64,000 nucleotides of DNA. It comes from Apoda limacodes. Taxonomy: Eukaryota > Arthropoda > Insecta > Lepidoptera > Limacodidae. The position numbers were made by a program, and so were the translations under genes. The notes beneath the pieces were generated by a model. The model searched no databases, had not been told where the DNA came from, and was given only the letters and a program-made list of their open reading frames with translations. Shown here one piece after another: positions 1 through 12,286 of the stretch; positions within the stretch are counted from its first letter, which is position 1, and every line of letters starts with the position of its first letter. The stretch covers positions 23,096,501-23,160,500 of the forward strand of contig OX291557.1 of NCBI GenBank assembly GCA_946406115.1, in the 5' to 3' direction.

Positions 1-1
1 A

Positions 2-65
2 CTCGCTGTGCCCTACGCTCACTGTTCAGGCGACTCAGTAGAGCCAATCCTCGCTGTGCCCTACC
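2..65. repeat. Short direct repeat at window edge
   Basis: A 15-bp word (ctcgctgtgccctac) occurs at 2-16 and again at 51-65, a spacing of 49 bp. It lies in the LSG1 intron that follows the last visible exon. It may be the end of a minisatellite continuing outside the window. No coding potential was found here for the next LSG1 exon. Confidence 0.5.
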
Positions 66-217
66 TCTCTTTAAATAGGATATATATAATAGTGGATAAG
101 TAGTTAAATATATGGTTATAAATATTATATTAACATTAAATACACTTTGTACGAAAATATCTAGTGCAGTGCTAGTAAGTTGCTATCTGCGCCATCAGTA
201 TTATTTTTTTATATTAC

Positions 218-3200
218 CTGGTCAATAGGCAACACAGCAGTCAATAGGAGGTCAGGCGCAACAGCATACGCTGGCAACACTAGCCCTGGGCAATCCAACA
301 GTTCTATGTCTTCGTCCAATATCAGCGACTGTATGTGTCGAGTGTGGCCAGGCATTGAACTCACACTTACCTGGGAAAAAATAAAAAAATAATGAATATT
401 TGTGGAAATTACACACAGCACCATCTGGTCCCAAACTGAGCAAAGTTTGTATTATAGATACCAGACAACGAATGCAAATACATAAATTATACTTATTATT
501 ATCATACATAGAAAAGACCCAACCTTAAGACCACAAATGTTCATCATATAAATGTATATCCTGTGTAGGAAACGAACTCACGCTCCTCAGTTCAGCAGGC
601 AGGTCATTACCCACTGAGCCACGGAGCCGCCAATCCTTATATGTATATATTTTCTGTATGTTATAATTTGTATTTTTACTTCACAGACACTACTATTATC
701 AATGCGAAAGTGTGTGTGTATTACTCCTTCATGCTGCACCAGCTTAAGACATTTGAAATGGAGATAGCCTATAGTCACGGGCTCAGCTAGTTAAGGCTAA
801 GGCATACCCTAGTAAAAAGTTGCCATTTCAACCAGTGTACAAAGACGTATTACGCTATTGAAGCATACAAAGAGACACAGTTCCGCATACGATAGGTGCT
901 GGCACGTGACCGCACGTTGAAAATCTCGTTTTCGTCGGTATAAAATTCAAATATTTGTTTAGAACTTTGAAATTAGCAAATTCACTTAGTCATATTGATG
1001 TATATTTTATGAAATAAGAATTAAGAAAATATCACTCTTAGTTTTTCAATCAATTTTAATAAAAGCCCAAAAATGGAGTGTCAGTTTTTTTTTCTGTTTT
1101 AATTTGCAAATTATTATAATATTAGCAAATTCACTTAATTAAAAAAAAACCGACCAAGTGCGAGTCGGACTCGCGCACCAAGGGTTCCGTACAAACCTAT
1201 AGAAATAGGTATATAAGTTAAAAATGTACGGTTTTTGCAATTTTTCACTTTATCTGTGCTATAAGACGTTGCTTCGTACCAAATTTCAAGATTCTGAGTT
1301 CACGGGAAGTACCGTCTTACGGGTTTTGATTCCCTTGCGAGTTTCGAAAATATGCGGAAATTTGCGACATAAACGGCTGTATCTTTTGATTGCGTTGGCT
1401 TAGAAGTTTGATTTATCACAGCTCTAAGGGACAGTAGACCTGAGTATTTGATATAAATTTTAGCTTGATACCTCCACGCGTTCCTGAGAAAAAGGGTCTT
1501 GATGGACGGATGGACGGACGGACGGACAACAAAGTGATCCTATAAGGGTTCCGTTTTTTCCTTTCGAAGAACGGGACCCTAAAAACTATTACATATATTT
1601 TTTTTCACGTCAAAAAGTGTACTCAGGACAGTAACAAAATTAATCGAATTCGTGCAAACTTAACTCGTTTGGGTATGCCAATTAAATAGTAATTAATATT
1701 ATATTTCCACAATGAGTAGAAATTGATATCCCAACCATTGAGTATTGATTTATAAAATATTGTTACCATACATCTAACAATAAAATTGCCAAGTGCGTGT
1801 CTAATACACATTAACTTAAGATTTCATAGTGTTTCATCTTAGTAGAAATAGTTGAAGTTGCTATATGCAAGAAATTATTTTTTTTAGAAAATAATGGCTT
1901 TCCAGAATCAAAATCAAAAACGCTAAAACTCTTAAATTTTCGTTCTTTTTTAAATAAAAATCAAAACATAAAGTAAAATCTAGGGAACCTTGGAGATTAT
2001 GGCAAAGTGATATTGTTTGAAAAAAATTGCCAATATTTACCCTTACTGCATTTTAAAGACCTATGAAACAACACCTAATACAATACAACACAGTCCAGCA
2101 CAGAAAAATCACCATTCAAAATATACATACTATAGACGACTGCAACGCCATCTGCCGGGCTGATTTGTGAATCTAAACCATCCAGGGCGCCACCCAAACG
2201 CATACAAAAAAATCATTCGAATCGGTCCTGCCGTTTAGGAGGAGTACAGTGATATACACGCATACATTAGAATTATATATATAAAGATATATATATGTAT
2301 AATCATTTTTTATGTTTTTACTATACTATATTTATATATATTGTTCTGTTAAATACAGCAAATTGCAATATCTGTAAGCAATGGCAAAGTCACATTTATA
2401 AAATTACATACCTTTTTAGTTTGCATTAGAACATTGACTGAACTAGATTTGCCAACATTTGGATATCCAATCATTCCCACAGTCAATCTGGGTGGATTCT
2501 TAACTTGGTCTGTCTTATGTTCCTTTAAAACTTCTAATAATTTTGTCCTGTCAAATATTTCATTTGAATTACTTATTTCATCCTGTGTAACTTCAATTTT
2601 TATTTCACTTGCTTCCTCTAATAAAGAATTTTGACTTTCAATGTTACTGTTAGTTACAAATATGTCTACAGGCTTTCCTAATTTCCAGTTTTCTAAGACT
2701 TTTTCCAATGCTTGTTCTATTTTATGTAATTTTTCGGCAGTGTGCAACACTGCAGTATCTAGAATTCCTAATTGCTTTTTAAATAATTTAATATCTTCTT
2801 CTGTGCTTTTAAGACCTTTTATGTTTGTTGAATCGTCTGAGTCTGTTTCAGAATGTTTTGTTTCATGTTCAGGATGAGAATCAACTGATTCTATATCAGA
2901 ATCTTCTTCAACATCATTTTGAACAGCAACATCTGAACTTTCTTCAGATATTTTTCTCTCATTTGTACTTTTAGCAGCTGAAAAAAATATCACCGAGACT
3001 CTCTGAAATAAAATCAAGTTTGAAGGGAACCCCATCAATATAATAGAAAATGTGGATAACAAAAATAACCTTAATGAAATACCTCTTTAGCAAAATATTC
3101 TGCCCAGCACTTCCTCTCATAATCATTGACTAAATCAGCTTTGTTCAACAGTAGTATAAATTTGCATTTTTGTTCAGTTGCATATTTTTCGAGATCTGCA

Positions 3201-6200
3201 CACCTAAAAAATACACAATAAGCATATCATTTACTTTGGAAAGAAAATTCTTCCCTAAATCCTTATTTGTTTCAGCCGGAAGACGTCCACTATTGAACTT
3301 AGGCCTTAAACCTCAAATTAGTTATAATTCTTTTTTTTTTTTTAAATATATAGCCCGGGGATAACAGCTCAGGGGAAAAAAAATAATTAGTTACAGGATA
3401 AGAGTAGGCGGAATGGACGGCAAAAGGGGTTGGAAAAAAGGGAAAAATAAATCCAAGTGATTTTGATTGGCGAGGGGTAGTAGGGGTGGGTTTTAGGGGT
3501 TGAAAATCGTTTTTTGCCATTTTTGGCGGAGCATCCGGTCAGATCACAAAATGATCTACAGAGAGGTCGTAGATAATCAAAAAATCTACAATTTTGGTTT
3601 AGGGTACTATTCAACCTAACCTCAAATTTTACGAGATATTGGCAAAAAACCGATTTTTCGATTTTTATCGTTTTTTGCCCCAAAAAAATGTTCAATATAT
3701 TCAAAATTTGGACTGAATGTACACTTCTGAGTGCTTCAACTTTTCCAACTGCCCGAACTCTGAAAGTTAAATATTTTCTGAGAGATAAACGATTTTCAAA
3801 AAAACAGTTTTTTTTTTTCGGTCAAAAAGTTTCGCGAAAACATTTTCGATTTTTGACTTCTTTGACGGCTCATTTTTTTCGTCTTGAAGTAAAGTTTTAT
3901 ATTAGTCAAAAAAAATACCTTTACATTTAAAAAGTATCTTAAATATACCTATTTCCAATTTATGCAACTTGTCACCTATCGTTCAAATTCTTTGCAAATC
4001 ATAAAGTATTGCATTAAAATACAAAAATAAAATATATCTACTTTAATCAATTGAAAATTTATGATTATTATAACAAGTAGTCAAAATTGTTTAAATAAAT
4101 AAGCAAACTTTTGTAAATAAATTACTTTTGTATTACTTCTGTTATGCATCCGATTTATGCTGTGTATAAAAATAATAACGGTATACTGATGCCTAAATTT
4201 ACAGACTTTGATAAAATATTAAAAATTATTAGTTGTAATTGCGAAACTGGTTGTGACAATAAAAAATGCGGCTGTCGAAAGTATGGACTCAAATGTACAA
4301 ATTTGTGCGGTCATTGTCATGGCTCGGAAAATTGCTCTAATAGAGCACTTGCTGGAGGCAAAGTAGTTAACTTTTCCAGTGACACTCCAAAGTTGGATTC
4401 AGAATGTCCAAATTGGTTCAAGCAGTGAATTGTAAATTAAAAGGTTGTTGTCAGTTGATAAGTTTCTTTCCATAGACCAGTATAGGGAACGAAATTTATG
4501 ATTGACCTGGTCTCTTTTTTGCTTTATGTTCCACGTAAGACACCACACAAAATTAATCAACAATTTATTAAAACGTTTAACCTATAAAAATATAAATATT
4601 TATATAATATAAATGTATTATATAAATCTTAAGGATTTGGGACGATATTAATATTACCTACATATATTAAAAACCACTGCAAATTACTTACCTAAATAAC
4701 AGGGGATTTCTAGCATCTAGAAGAATAAGCACAATGTCAGACTTTTCTAATGTTCTCCAGAGTTGCTTCCAGAGTTCCAAATTCCTTTCGTAAGGAGTAA
4801 GCGCCGCCCCCAATTTGGCTTGCAACTCATTCAAGTTCCTTCTCCAATCTAAAAATGAATCTCGTTCTCTTTCAAGCTGCTGTTCTGCTGTCACGCCTGG
4901 CTTCCAAGCTGGTCTGAAATATTATTTATTAGTGATTAATTTCCAACTCTAGTTTTTTTTTGGAATATTAAGGCCTTAAGATGTAGCTAAAGTCTTATGA
5001 TTTCAAAATGACCACCAAAGAGGAAAACATTCTCTTGTCACATCATCCCCCCCCCCCCGCACACACACACACACACACACACACACTGTGTAAGAAACAA
5101 TTTGGGCTAAAATGCACAAAAGCAGTAAAGATAATAGGCTAAATTAAAAAAGAAATAGAGTAGTTGGCAAGATTTTGATAAAATTACATTAAAACAATAT
5201 TTACTATACAGTGTGTTTGGGATAGGGCTAGTGATAATTTAAGGCGATGTAATAATGACAATTTTATCAACAAAAACATTAATTTTTTCATATAATTTTA
5301 ACATTTTTTTTATTTTTTTTTTTGCATTTTCGATAGTTCACATTTTGTATGTAGTAGAAGCTCCTCATCACCCTCGCTTATGAGGGTAGGCCGTACCCCA
5401 ACAGTGGCGACGTACCCAACGGAGGCTAGCGAGTGAGCGATGTAGTAGAAGGGCAATATGCAAATGATGGTAACTTTTGAACTATGCAACGTAGAGATAT
5501 GATTTTAGTATGATTGTGCAAATAATATCTTAGTCTTTTCGATAATACCAAAAAAGTTAACATTAAAGGGCTAGTTTTTGCTAGCTAGTTTAAAATCGGA
5601 ATTTTTTGACCAAAACTAAAATAAATGTTTGGACATTATTTTTTCATTTTTGTATTTTTTTATTGACACATGACATTATTAGCTTTCAAATGAAATTTTT
5701 GTTCATATGTCGGACGGGTACATAAGAAATAAATACAATTTTTGTGTAGTCACATAAAAAAATAATTTAAAAAAATTTACAAGAGGAGGGGTGAGGGCCT
5801 CCACATGGGGGCGTTTTTGTTCATAAAATTGTCATTATAACATCACCTTAAATTATCCCAAACACACTGTATACAAGAATATGCACAGTAAAAAAAATAC
5901 ACTTAATAAGTTAATTTATAAGTATTAGGTGTACTACACTGTGTATGTGATACAGGAAGGAAAAAATAATTAATTTAGGTCACATTAAAACAAACATGAC
6001 TTACCGTCTAGGCACCATCAGTGGCTCATCAAAATTAGGCTGTGATGTTGCTACATCAACTTCAGTTGGTGTTGACTTTACATATTTCAAATTAAGCTTC
6101 TCAGCAGTGAACTCTCTTTGAGCAAGCTCAGCTGTTGAAAGGAACTCCTGAAGTGAAGACTCTGCTGTCACAGACTGTAGGTTAAGACGTCCCCAATCAT

Positions 6201-8013
6201 AGCCATCATTAACTTCAGTAGCATGCAGCTGCAAAACAAAAATAACAAACAGATATTTTTATTTTCTCTGGTATAGATTCCTAAAATTCTGATGCATATT
6301 TTTGTGAAGTTTAAATGTCTCTGCCTGTCTGTCTGTTTCTAAAAATTGCTAGTGAAAAATAGCTTTATAATGGTACTAACAAAATTCATGATTGCAAAAC
6401 GAATGGTTGACGTACACACTGAGGTGGAGCATAGATGTATGAAAATTTTTTTTTTTATTCTGGTACAGGGGAATTAGTACCTTTTAGTAAAGTAAATATC
6501 CTTGTTAATATTCCGTTACTTAGGATTAACATCTTCTGCTTCCATAAAGCACTTAAAATTTTAGATTTTAACGAAATTATCATGTGTCGTTAAGGCATAT
6601 TATTGAAAATAATTTACTATATTTGCAATGATAAATAATAGGTAATAGGAAATCAAAACAATACTATTACAATTTAACTAAAAAAACAATTAAATAATAA
6701 TAAAAATTATTAAAATATATGTTCAAATATCCCGAAAATCTCTCTTCATTTAAAATTTGTCATGATATTTCGTGATTGTAATTTAGCTTATATGGCCCCT
6801 AATCTTGCTTTTTCGAGCACTGACACAAAGCAGCATCTCTTGTTAACTTTACAGCCTATGCTACAGCTTGAGTATAACATAGTAGTCCTAAAAATATAAG
6901 ATCACCTTCCCCTCCCGATTAAACAATGGAGTTAATTTCTTTATCTGATAAGTTTTCTTATCTAAGATCTATAACCTTTTTCATGTCATCTGGCTAGTAT
7001 CTGGAGGCTAAAACCTGATATTATAACCAAGACAATCATGTGTATATATTTTAGATTAGAACTTAAATCTTCAGCCCTTTTCCTTTGATGCATTAAAATT
7101 ATTTTACAGGTAACTGCTCACAGGTTTCAAAGGTAGTTTGTTCATGTGCAGCAAACAGATTATCCATTGGAGTGGTCTATGCAGCCTTTTTTCTAGCATT
7201 CTTATAGCACCAATAAACTTTACAGTGTTTATGTCAGTTCCATCAAAACCAATTGCCATTTAATTATGATAGGAACTGCTTTCTATCATTAGAAACTGAA
7301 TGATTGTGGCATGTACTTCTTTAGCAGATCCATTATGAGGTATGACGTTACCCAAGTAAAAAGATCCTGGCTCTCGAACTAACAAAATTTGCTTCTAAAC
7401 GGATATTGCCCTGTATTATTTACAACCCTTCTTTTTCCCTTGCGCCCCCTTTTAATTACTCTGACCTTAAAATCTGAAAAATTCTATCTTTCCTTCCAAG
7501 AAACAACATCCCTTTATGCATTTGTCTTTGTCTTTGTATACTTTCAATCCTGGACAACAATCACTATACTAGTAATTTCTGAGTAAGTGGTCAATTATTC
7601 TTTATCAAAAGGCATCTTTCAAAGATCAGGTCAGAATAACTAAGAGGGATAAAAAAATAGTCTTTTACTTAGCGTATTCCCTTGCGCCCCCTTTTAGATA
7701 CCATATACCCAGCGCCTTTTGTACCCCCTTTCTTTTTGTACACTCTAACCTAAGACCGTGGTAAAGGTTACCATTCAGTCATAGACGTTCGTACGTAGCC
7801 TTAAAATGCAAGATTCGGTATGGGAATAGCCAGGAACATGTAGGAGACACTGTCCAAAGTAAAGGTACTTTTAACTCTGTTTAATATATAATTATCTACG
7901 ATACCGATACTACATACCATAGTATTGTCTTCGACATGTTTTCGGTGTCGATTTTTTGAAAATCTGTCCTTGATAAGAGCTCTTCCAAGTGAATCTTTAT
8001 TTTTCTTGCCCAT
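218..8013 (-). CDS. LSG1: Large subunit GTPase 1 (LSG1), 3' end outside window
   Basis: LSG1 is a cytoplasmic GTPase of the YlqF/YawG family that releases the export adaptor NMD3 from pre-60S subunits. Six exons in transcript order are 8013-7918, 6228-6005, 4913-4692, 3203-3083, 3002-2412 and 370-218; phases agree at every junction and give 469 codons before the window ends. The start is MGKKNKDSLGRALIKDRF, as in LSG1 N-termini. The G motifs are in the circularly permuted order typical of the family: G4 NKAD (about 201-204), G5 SA (about 229), G1 GYPNVGKSS (400-408), then G3 DCPG (444-447). An acidic, Ser-rich insert separates G5 and G1, as in other animals. The C-terminal exons (after the ILPIDQ-like position, here VLPIDQ) lie left of base 1. 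The introns carry a SINE, a TA-flanked MITE and two antisense or sense TE-like ORF scraps. GRWD1 diverges from the same upstream region. Confidence 0.95.
490..632 (-). mobile_element. tRNA-derived SINE
   Basis: Read on the minus strand from 632, this has a tRNA-like head. A box-A-like TGGCTCAGTGGGTA is followed by a box-B-like GAGTTCGTTTCC, then a tail running to about 490. A diverged relative, in the same orientation, sits at 31459-31625. It is not a functional tRNA gene, because the arms do not pair as a cloverleaf. It lies in an LSG1 intron. Confidence 0.6.
1141..1580. repeat. Dispersed lepidopteran repeat (gaccaagtgcgagtcgg type)
   Basis: This block starts with the phrase gaccaagtgcgagtcggact and ends near ggaccctaaaaa, with a GGAC microsatellite (gacggacggacggac) near the end. 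I recognise this as a very common lepidopteran interspersed repeat. Fragments of the same family appear at 34950-34995 and 42600-42790. No coding potential. It lies inside an LSG1 intron. Confidence 0.6.
2130..2295. repeat. Dispersed repeat with AT-rich tail
   Basis: The segment contains the phrase cgaatcggtcctgccgttta, then ggaggagtacagtgatatac and a tail of tatatata/aaagat. This is the tail of another widespread lepidopteran interspersed element. The class (SINE, RTE tail or Helitron-like) is uncertain. The remaining stretch 633-2411 outside these repeats is AT-rich intron with nothing else recognisable. Confidence 0.45.
3262..3950. other. Repeat-derived, homopolymer-rich LSG1 intron segment
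   Basis: At 3270-3310 there is a diverged copy of the lepidopteran 'agccggaagacgtccact' repeat. From 3330 to 3950 the DNA is rich in T and A runs and in variants of cgatttttcgatttt. Open frames here are low complexity and do not look like protein. I read this as degraded mobile DNA of unknown class. Confidence 0.35.
4144..4428 (+). CDS. Cysteine-rich (CXC-like) ORF inside LSG1 intron, antisense
   Basis: This is a 94-aa open frame on the strand opposite LSG1. Its core has nine cysteines in the order CNCETGCDNKKCGC, then KCTNLCGHC and ENC, resembling the Cys-rich C-terminal domains of invertebrate repeat-encoded proteins. It starts at the first ATG of the frame and ends with TGA. Upstream sequence is AT-rich with no clear promoter or matching 5' exon, so it is probably the last exon of a TE-borne gene left in the intron. 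The cysteine spacing is intact, which is unusual for a dead relic. Function is unknown; metal binding is an inference from the cysteines. Confidence 0.4.
   Translation: MHPIYAVYKNNNGILMPKFTDFDKILKIISCNCETGCDNKKCGCRKYGLKCTNLCGHCHGSENCSNRALAGGKVVNFSSDTPKLDSECPNWFKQ
5047..5087. repeat. Poly-C plus (CA)n microsatellite
   Basis: About twelve C residues are followed by roughly fourteen CA dinucleotides. It lies in LSG1 intron 2, just left of a MITE. Confidence 0.9.
5209..5869. mobile_element. Tc1/mariner-type MITE with TA target duplication
   Basis: The ends form terminal inverted repeats beginning CAGTGTGTTTGGGATA. They continue for about 60 bp with good identity, apart from a short extra segment (ggctagtga) in the left arm. 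TA is present on both flanks (5207-5208 and 5870-5871), the target duplication of Tc1/mariner transposons. The ~540-bp interior has no transposase frame, so this is non-autonomous. It lies in LSG1 intron 2. Confidence 0.75.
7090..7290 (-). pseudogene. TE-like protein fragment in LSG1 intron 1
   Basis: A short minus-strand frame reads MAIGFDGTDINTVKFIGA, then RMLEKRLHRPLQWIICLLHM and NKLPL. This resembles a segment found in repeat-associated proteins of many invertebrates (GxDGTxxNT ... RPLxWxxCLLHxNELPL). The frame is broken on both sides. The family name is not known to me; the assignment is from memory of similar sequences and is weak. Flanking bases 6300-7080 and 7300-7900 show no feature other than two copies of ttgcgcccccttttaga-like sequence near 7440 and 7680. 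Confidence 0.3.
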
Positions 8014-8348
8014 TATTTTATATTTTACTAAATATTATAATATTTTACGTAGTTAACTTTTTACTTTTAGTATAATTCAATCACTTTTCTCTGTGAACTG
8101 TAAACTGTAAACAAATCCCGAGAAAAACACAAAACACATGGTTTTATCTTTTTTTATTTTTTTTGTGGCTTTAATTAAGTCAGAAGACTCAACTATTTGC
8201 CAATGTCAGTTAACACGAAATAAATAAGATGCTGGTGAACGGTTTCTTTGATGTAAATATTGAGCTTACTTAGTCTATATACACTACAAAAACAAAAAAC
8301 TACTAGGTAACTAAAAACAAAATTGGAATACATACATATTTAAAAATA

Positions 8349-11300
8349 TCATAACAATACATAAACATAGATACAAAACAATACATAAACTTCAAAGTCT
8401 AATATCATTAAATGACGTGAATTTAGACAAAATTTTGATGACTTTACATGAATATACATAAGTGATGATGACAGTTTTGGGCATTCAAAAAACATATGAT
8501 CCATAGTACCCTCGTCCAAGCCACATTCACACAAAGAATTGTCCCTGATCCTGAGTTTAGCTAAATGTACCGGAGTACAAGCATGACCAAAACGAAGGCG
8601 ACAAATAGTTGTAGTAAACATTCTATTTGTATCACGATGACGGAAAAACCATGGTTTTGATGGTATAACAAGTTGAATGTCACCATAGTGCTTACCTTTA
8701 AGTGCTTTGGCAACTTTCCATATCGAGTCCCAAGATTTTATCATTTGGGGTTTTGTTAAGGTAAGAAGGTCATGGGCGTATAATTTATGATGTTCTGAGG
8801 AGCCAGAGACATTGGCATCCCTAGCACATGAATCAGCAACTTCATTGCCCTATATCCCAGAATGTCCTGGTATCCAGGCCAATACAACATCCATATCTTT
8901 ACACAGACACTTATATAAGGCTTCTTTTATGTTTAAGATGATTGGAAATGGAGATCTACAACGGAATTGGTTTGCGAGAATTGCCTGTAGACAGCTTAAT
9001 GAATCGGACAGAATTAAAGATTTATTAAGGGAATAAGATTCAATATAATTGATGGCTTCTAATATAGCAATAGATTCACCAGTAAAGACAGAACATTCAG
9101 CTGGGCACTTGTTATTTGGAATTGTATTAAATTTTGGTATCCAAACTGCTGCCCCAAAACATGCATTTTCCGACAATTTTGAGGCATCAGTATAAAGAGG
9201 AGACCAACCTCGCCAGTCTTTAAACAGTTTTCTTTGTAAGGATAAGTTTGCTTGTAAAGTTTGCTTAGTTATACCTAGATTCAAATTAACTTTGGGACGA
9301 AAAGTCAGAGCTTGGAAATTAGTACAAAAGAGAGGAAATCTGGGAAATTTAGTAGGAGGGCATGTAAGATTGGCAATTTTGAAAAAGCTTTTAAGAATAG
9401 GAGGAATATCTTTATGAAGCCAGTAAGGGGAGAATTGAACTTGTATAGCTAATTGGTGCAATCGCAATAATAAAGAATGTGAATCAAATTGAAATAAGTT
9501 ATATATAAAATGATCACTAAGAAACTGCCGGCGTAATTTCAAAGGAGGTTCAACACATTCTATTTGTAGATTCATTCATTGCTTCAGTAATAATTCTAAG
9601 GCATTTATATTGAATCAGGTCTAGTTTAGCTAAGGCCAATTTATTACATGGTTCTATAGTAAAGCAAGCATAATCAAAATGACTACGAATAATGGCATTA
9701 TAAATTAATTTTTGTGTGTATGGATGACTGCCCCACCAAACACCTGCTAAAGCGCGAAGAACATTAACCCCCTTTTCGCACTTTTGAGTGATATAATTTA
9801 GATGAGGAGTACCAGTCATTTTGCGGTCCAGAAAAACTCCCAGGAATTTTACTGTTTCTACCAATGGGATAGCCTGATTTTATAAAGAATTTCAATATCT
9901 GCAGAAGATCTGCGTCTAGAGAACACTATCACTGAGCTTTTAGGGGAAGACAGCTCTCGTCCATGATTGGAAAGCCAACCTGAAGGATAACTCATTGCTG
10001 AATTAAGGCGTGTTCGAGCTAAAAAAAAGTCTTGGCTAGGGAAATATAATGCAAGATCATCTGCATACTGAGATATACGACAGAAAGAATTGACAGATTG
10101 CTCTAAGTCAAATGTGTATAAGCTATAGAGAAGAGGGCTGAGAACCGATCCTTGTAGGAGACTTTTCCAAACATATCTTGCTGGAGGAAGAGATCCCTGA
10201 GAGCGAATATGGATGGTCCTCTGCATAAGCAAATTTAAAATGAATTGAATGACTTTTACTGGGACATTTAGCTGTAGTAATTTCTGTTTGAGAACTGGTA
10301 AAAGAACACTATCATAGGCCGAGGAGATATCCAAAAAAACTCCAACTAGAAATTTATTCTTAGAAAGAGCAATACGAATGTCTGATGTGAGAATACTAAG
10401 ACTGTCGACTGTGCATTTTCCTTTTCTGAAGCCAAACTGTGATTTAGCCAAACTCCCATTGTTTTCTATAAACCATTCAAGTCTATTCTTGACCATATGT
10501 TCCATGATTTTGGCTAATGCAGATGAGAGAAATTGGTCTATAGGAATTAGGGTCACAGGGGCTTTTACCGGGTTTTAAAATAGGAATAATGATTTGACTA
10601 TTCCACGCTGTGGGGATCTCAACAGTGGAAAAAATCTGATTAACGATTTTGAGAAAATGTTTTTGGGCTGTAAAAGAAAGGTTTTTGATGAACGAGTATG
10701 GGATTCCATCTTCTCCTGGGGAGGAGTCATGAAGACCATTTATGGCACAATTAAATACTTCTAAAGAGAATGGACAGTCTAACCAATTGGTAATATCTGG
10801 GAAAAAAGAAAGAGAAGGGATATTGTCTATGTTAGGAGCTGAAGGGGGAGCTAATTTGCTACAGAAGGAGTCTACCCATGTTGAAGGTCATAAGAGGTAG
10901 GATCATTTGCAATAAGGGAGCCTCGAAATTTTTTAATATTATTCCATACTAATGCTACAGGGGATCTCGGGGATAAACTTTCGCAAAATTTCTTCCAGCT
11001 TTCTTTTTTTTTCTTAGAAAAAATCTTCTTTGCAGTGGCAGCAATTTTTTGGAAATTCAAAAAATTATCCATGGACATGTTACAAGAAAAGAGCGATTCT
11101 GCTAACTTACACTGCCTTATCAGGGCAGTACATTCAGAATCCCACCATGGGGGGGACGATATCTTTTTCCTTGCTGAATTTTTAAGGGGAAAAATGTTCT
11201 CAGCAGAAGAAGAAAGAGCAGAAACAAATTGTGAGTAGGCTGTTAAATGATGATAGTCATTGTTTTCAAAGTTTCCAGAAATTTTGCTTTCAACCGACGA

Positions 11301-12046
11301 AGAAAAGAGACACCAGTCAGCTTTTCTCAAATTAAATTTGAGTATAGGAGAAGGAGACTGAACTGGAGTAATACGATGGGGTAAGGTTAGAACAATAGGA
11401 AAATGCTCACCCCCTAAACATTGTGGAAAAACAAACCAACTCATATTTAGGGCAAGGCAAGGAGAACTACACGATAAATCTACAGCACTTTTGGGGTTTT
11501 GAGAGGGAGAAACTCTACGAGTTGGAGATCCATCATTGAGAACACAGACATTCGTTTCATCAAATATGTCTAGCAATAGAAGAGCAAATGAATCGCAATA
11601 GTGTGAACCCCAAGAAGGGTGATGGCTGTTAAAATCACCCATTATAATGACAGGTTTGGAAAGGGATAAAATAATTTGTTTGAATCAGGAGTCAGCGATG
11701 GGTGAGGATGTGGAATATATAAAGTAAGAAATGAAATGTCCATGGCTTTTCGTAACAATTAACTTACTACAGCGTTAAATTCATGATGATGGGGGGTAGG
11801 GATTTGTGAAAAAGGAATATAATGTTTAATTAGAAGGAGAGAGCCACCCCAACTATCTGATCTGTCGTCCCGAAGACAGGAGTAGCCCTGGACACGAAAT
11901 CGAGAACCAGGGACTAGCCATGACTCCGAGATGGCGACAATGGAGGGGCGGTATTTATTGAGTAAATATATAAGTTCACTTTTTTTGTGTCTGACACTTT
12001 TACAGTTCCACTGTATGAGCCGCGTGGGCTCCATTTGACTGAGCAA
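8349..12046 (-). pseudogene. LINE ORF2: endonuclease, RT, RNase H, zinc knuckle (broken)
   Basis: Domains in order: AP endonuclease (IQWNCKSVRHKKSEL near 12020; GDFNSHHPSWGS near 11640), reverse transcriptase (FLDISSAYDSV near 10340; YADDLALYF catalytic motif near 10060), RNase H (YTDASKLS near 9210; ECSVFTGE, SDSLSC, WIPGHSG) and a terminal CCHC (CECGLDEGTMDHMFFEC near 8500). Frame breaks occur around 11650-11760, 10560-10870, 9860, 9560 and 8750-8850. The first RNase H acidic motif is intact as TDAS instead of the usual TDGS. Confidence 0.8.
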
Positions 12047-12286
12047 TATTGGCTATCTGATATATTTTACTGGCAACGTCGTTCGGTAAGCTATCATGAA
12101 ATCTGGAAATAAGGCTTAATAAGATATTTAGAGTGATATCCAAGAGGTTATCATTTGGTGAGATATCAGAAGAAGTGGACAAAGCGCAACCATTGGGAAG
12201 GGAAGAGGGTGGAGAACATACAATTTAGTTATGAGCCTGTATATCATAGCTTGGGGAAAGGATTGGCTTGGTTTTAGGACTAATTG

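Noticed and set aside
540..632. Possible tRNA gene
   Set aside because: The A and B boxes are recognisable but the cloverleaf is not. A diverged relative with the same tail lies inside the Copia relic, which shows that it is a dispersed SINE.
2412..3002. Plus-strand frames over LSG1 exon 5
   Set aside because: They are shadows of the LSG1 coding strand, which has matching motifs, phases and splice sites.
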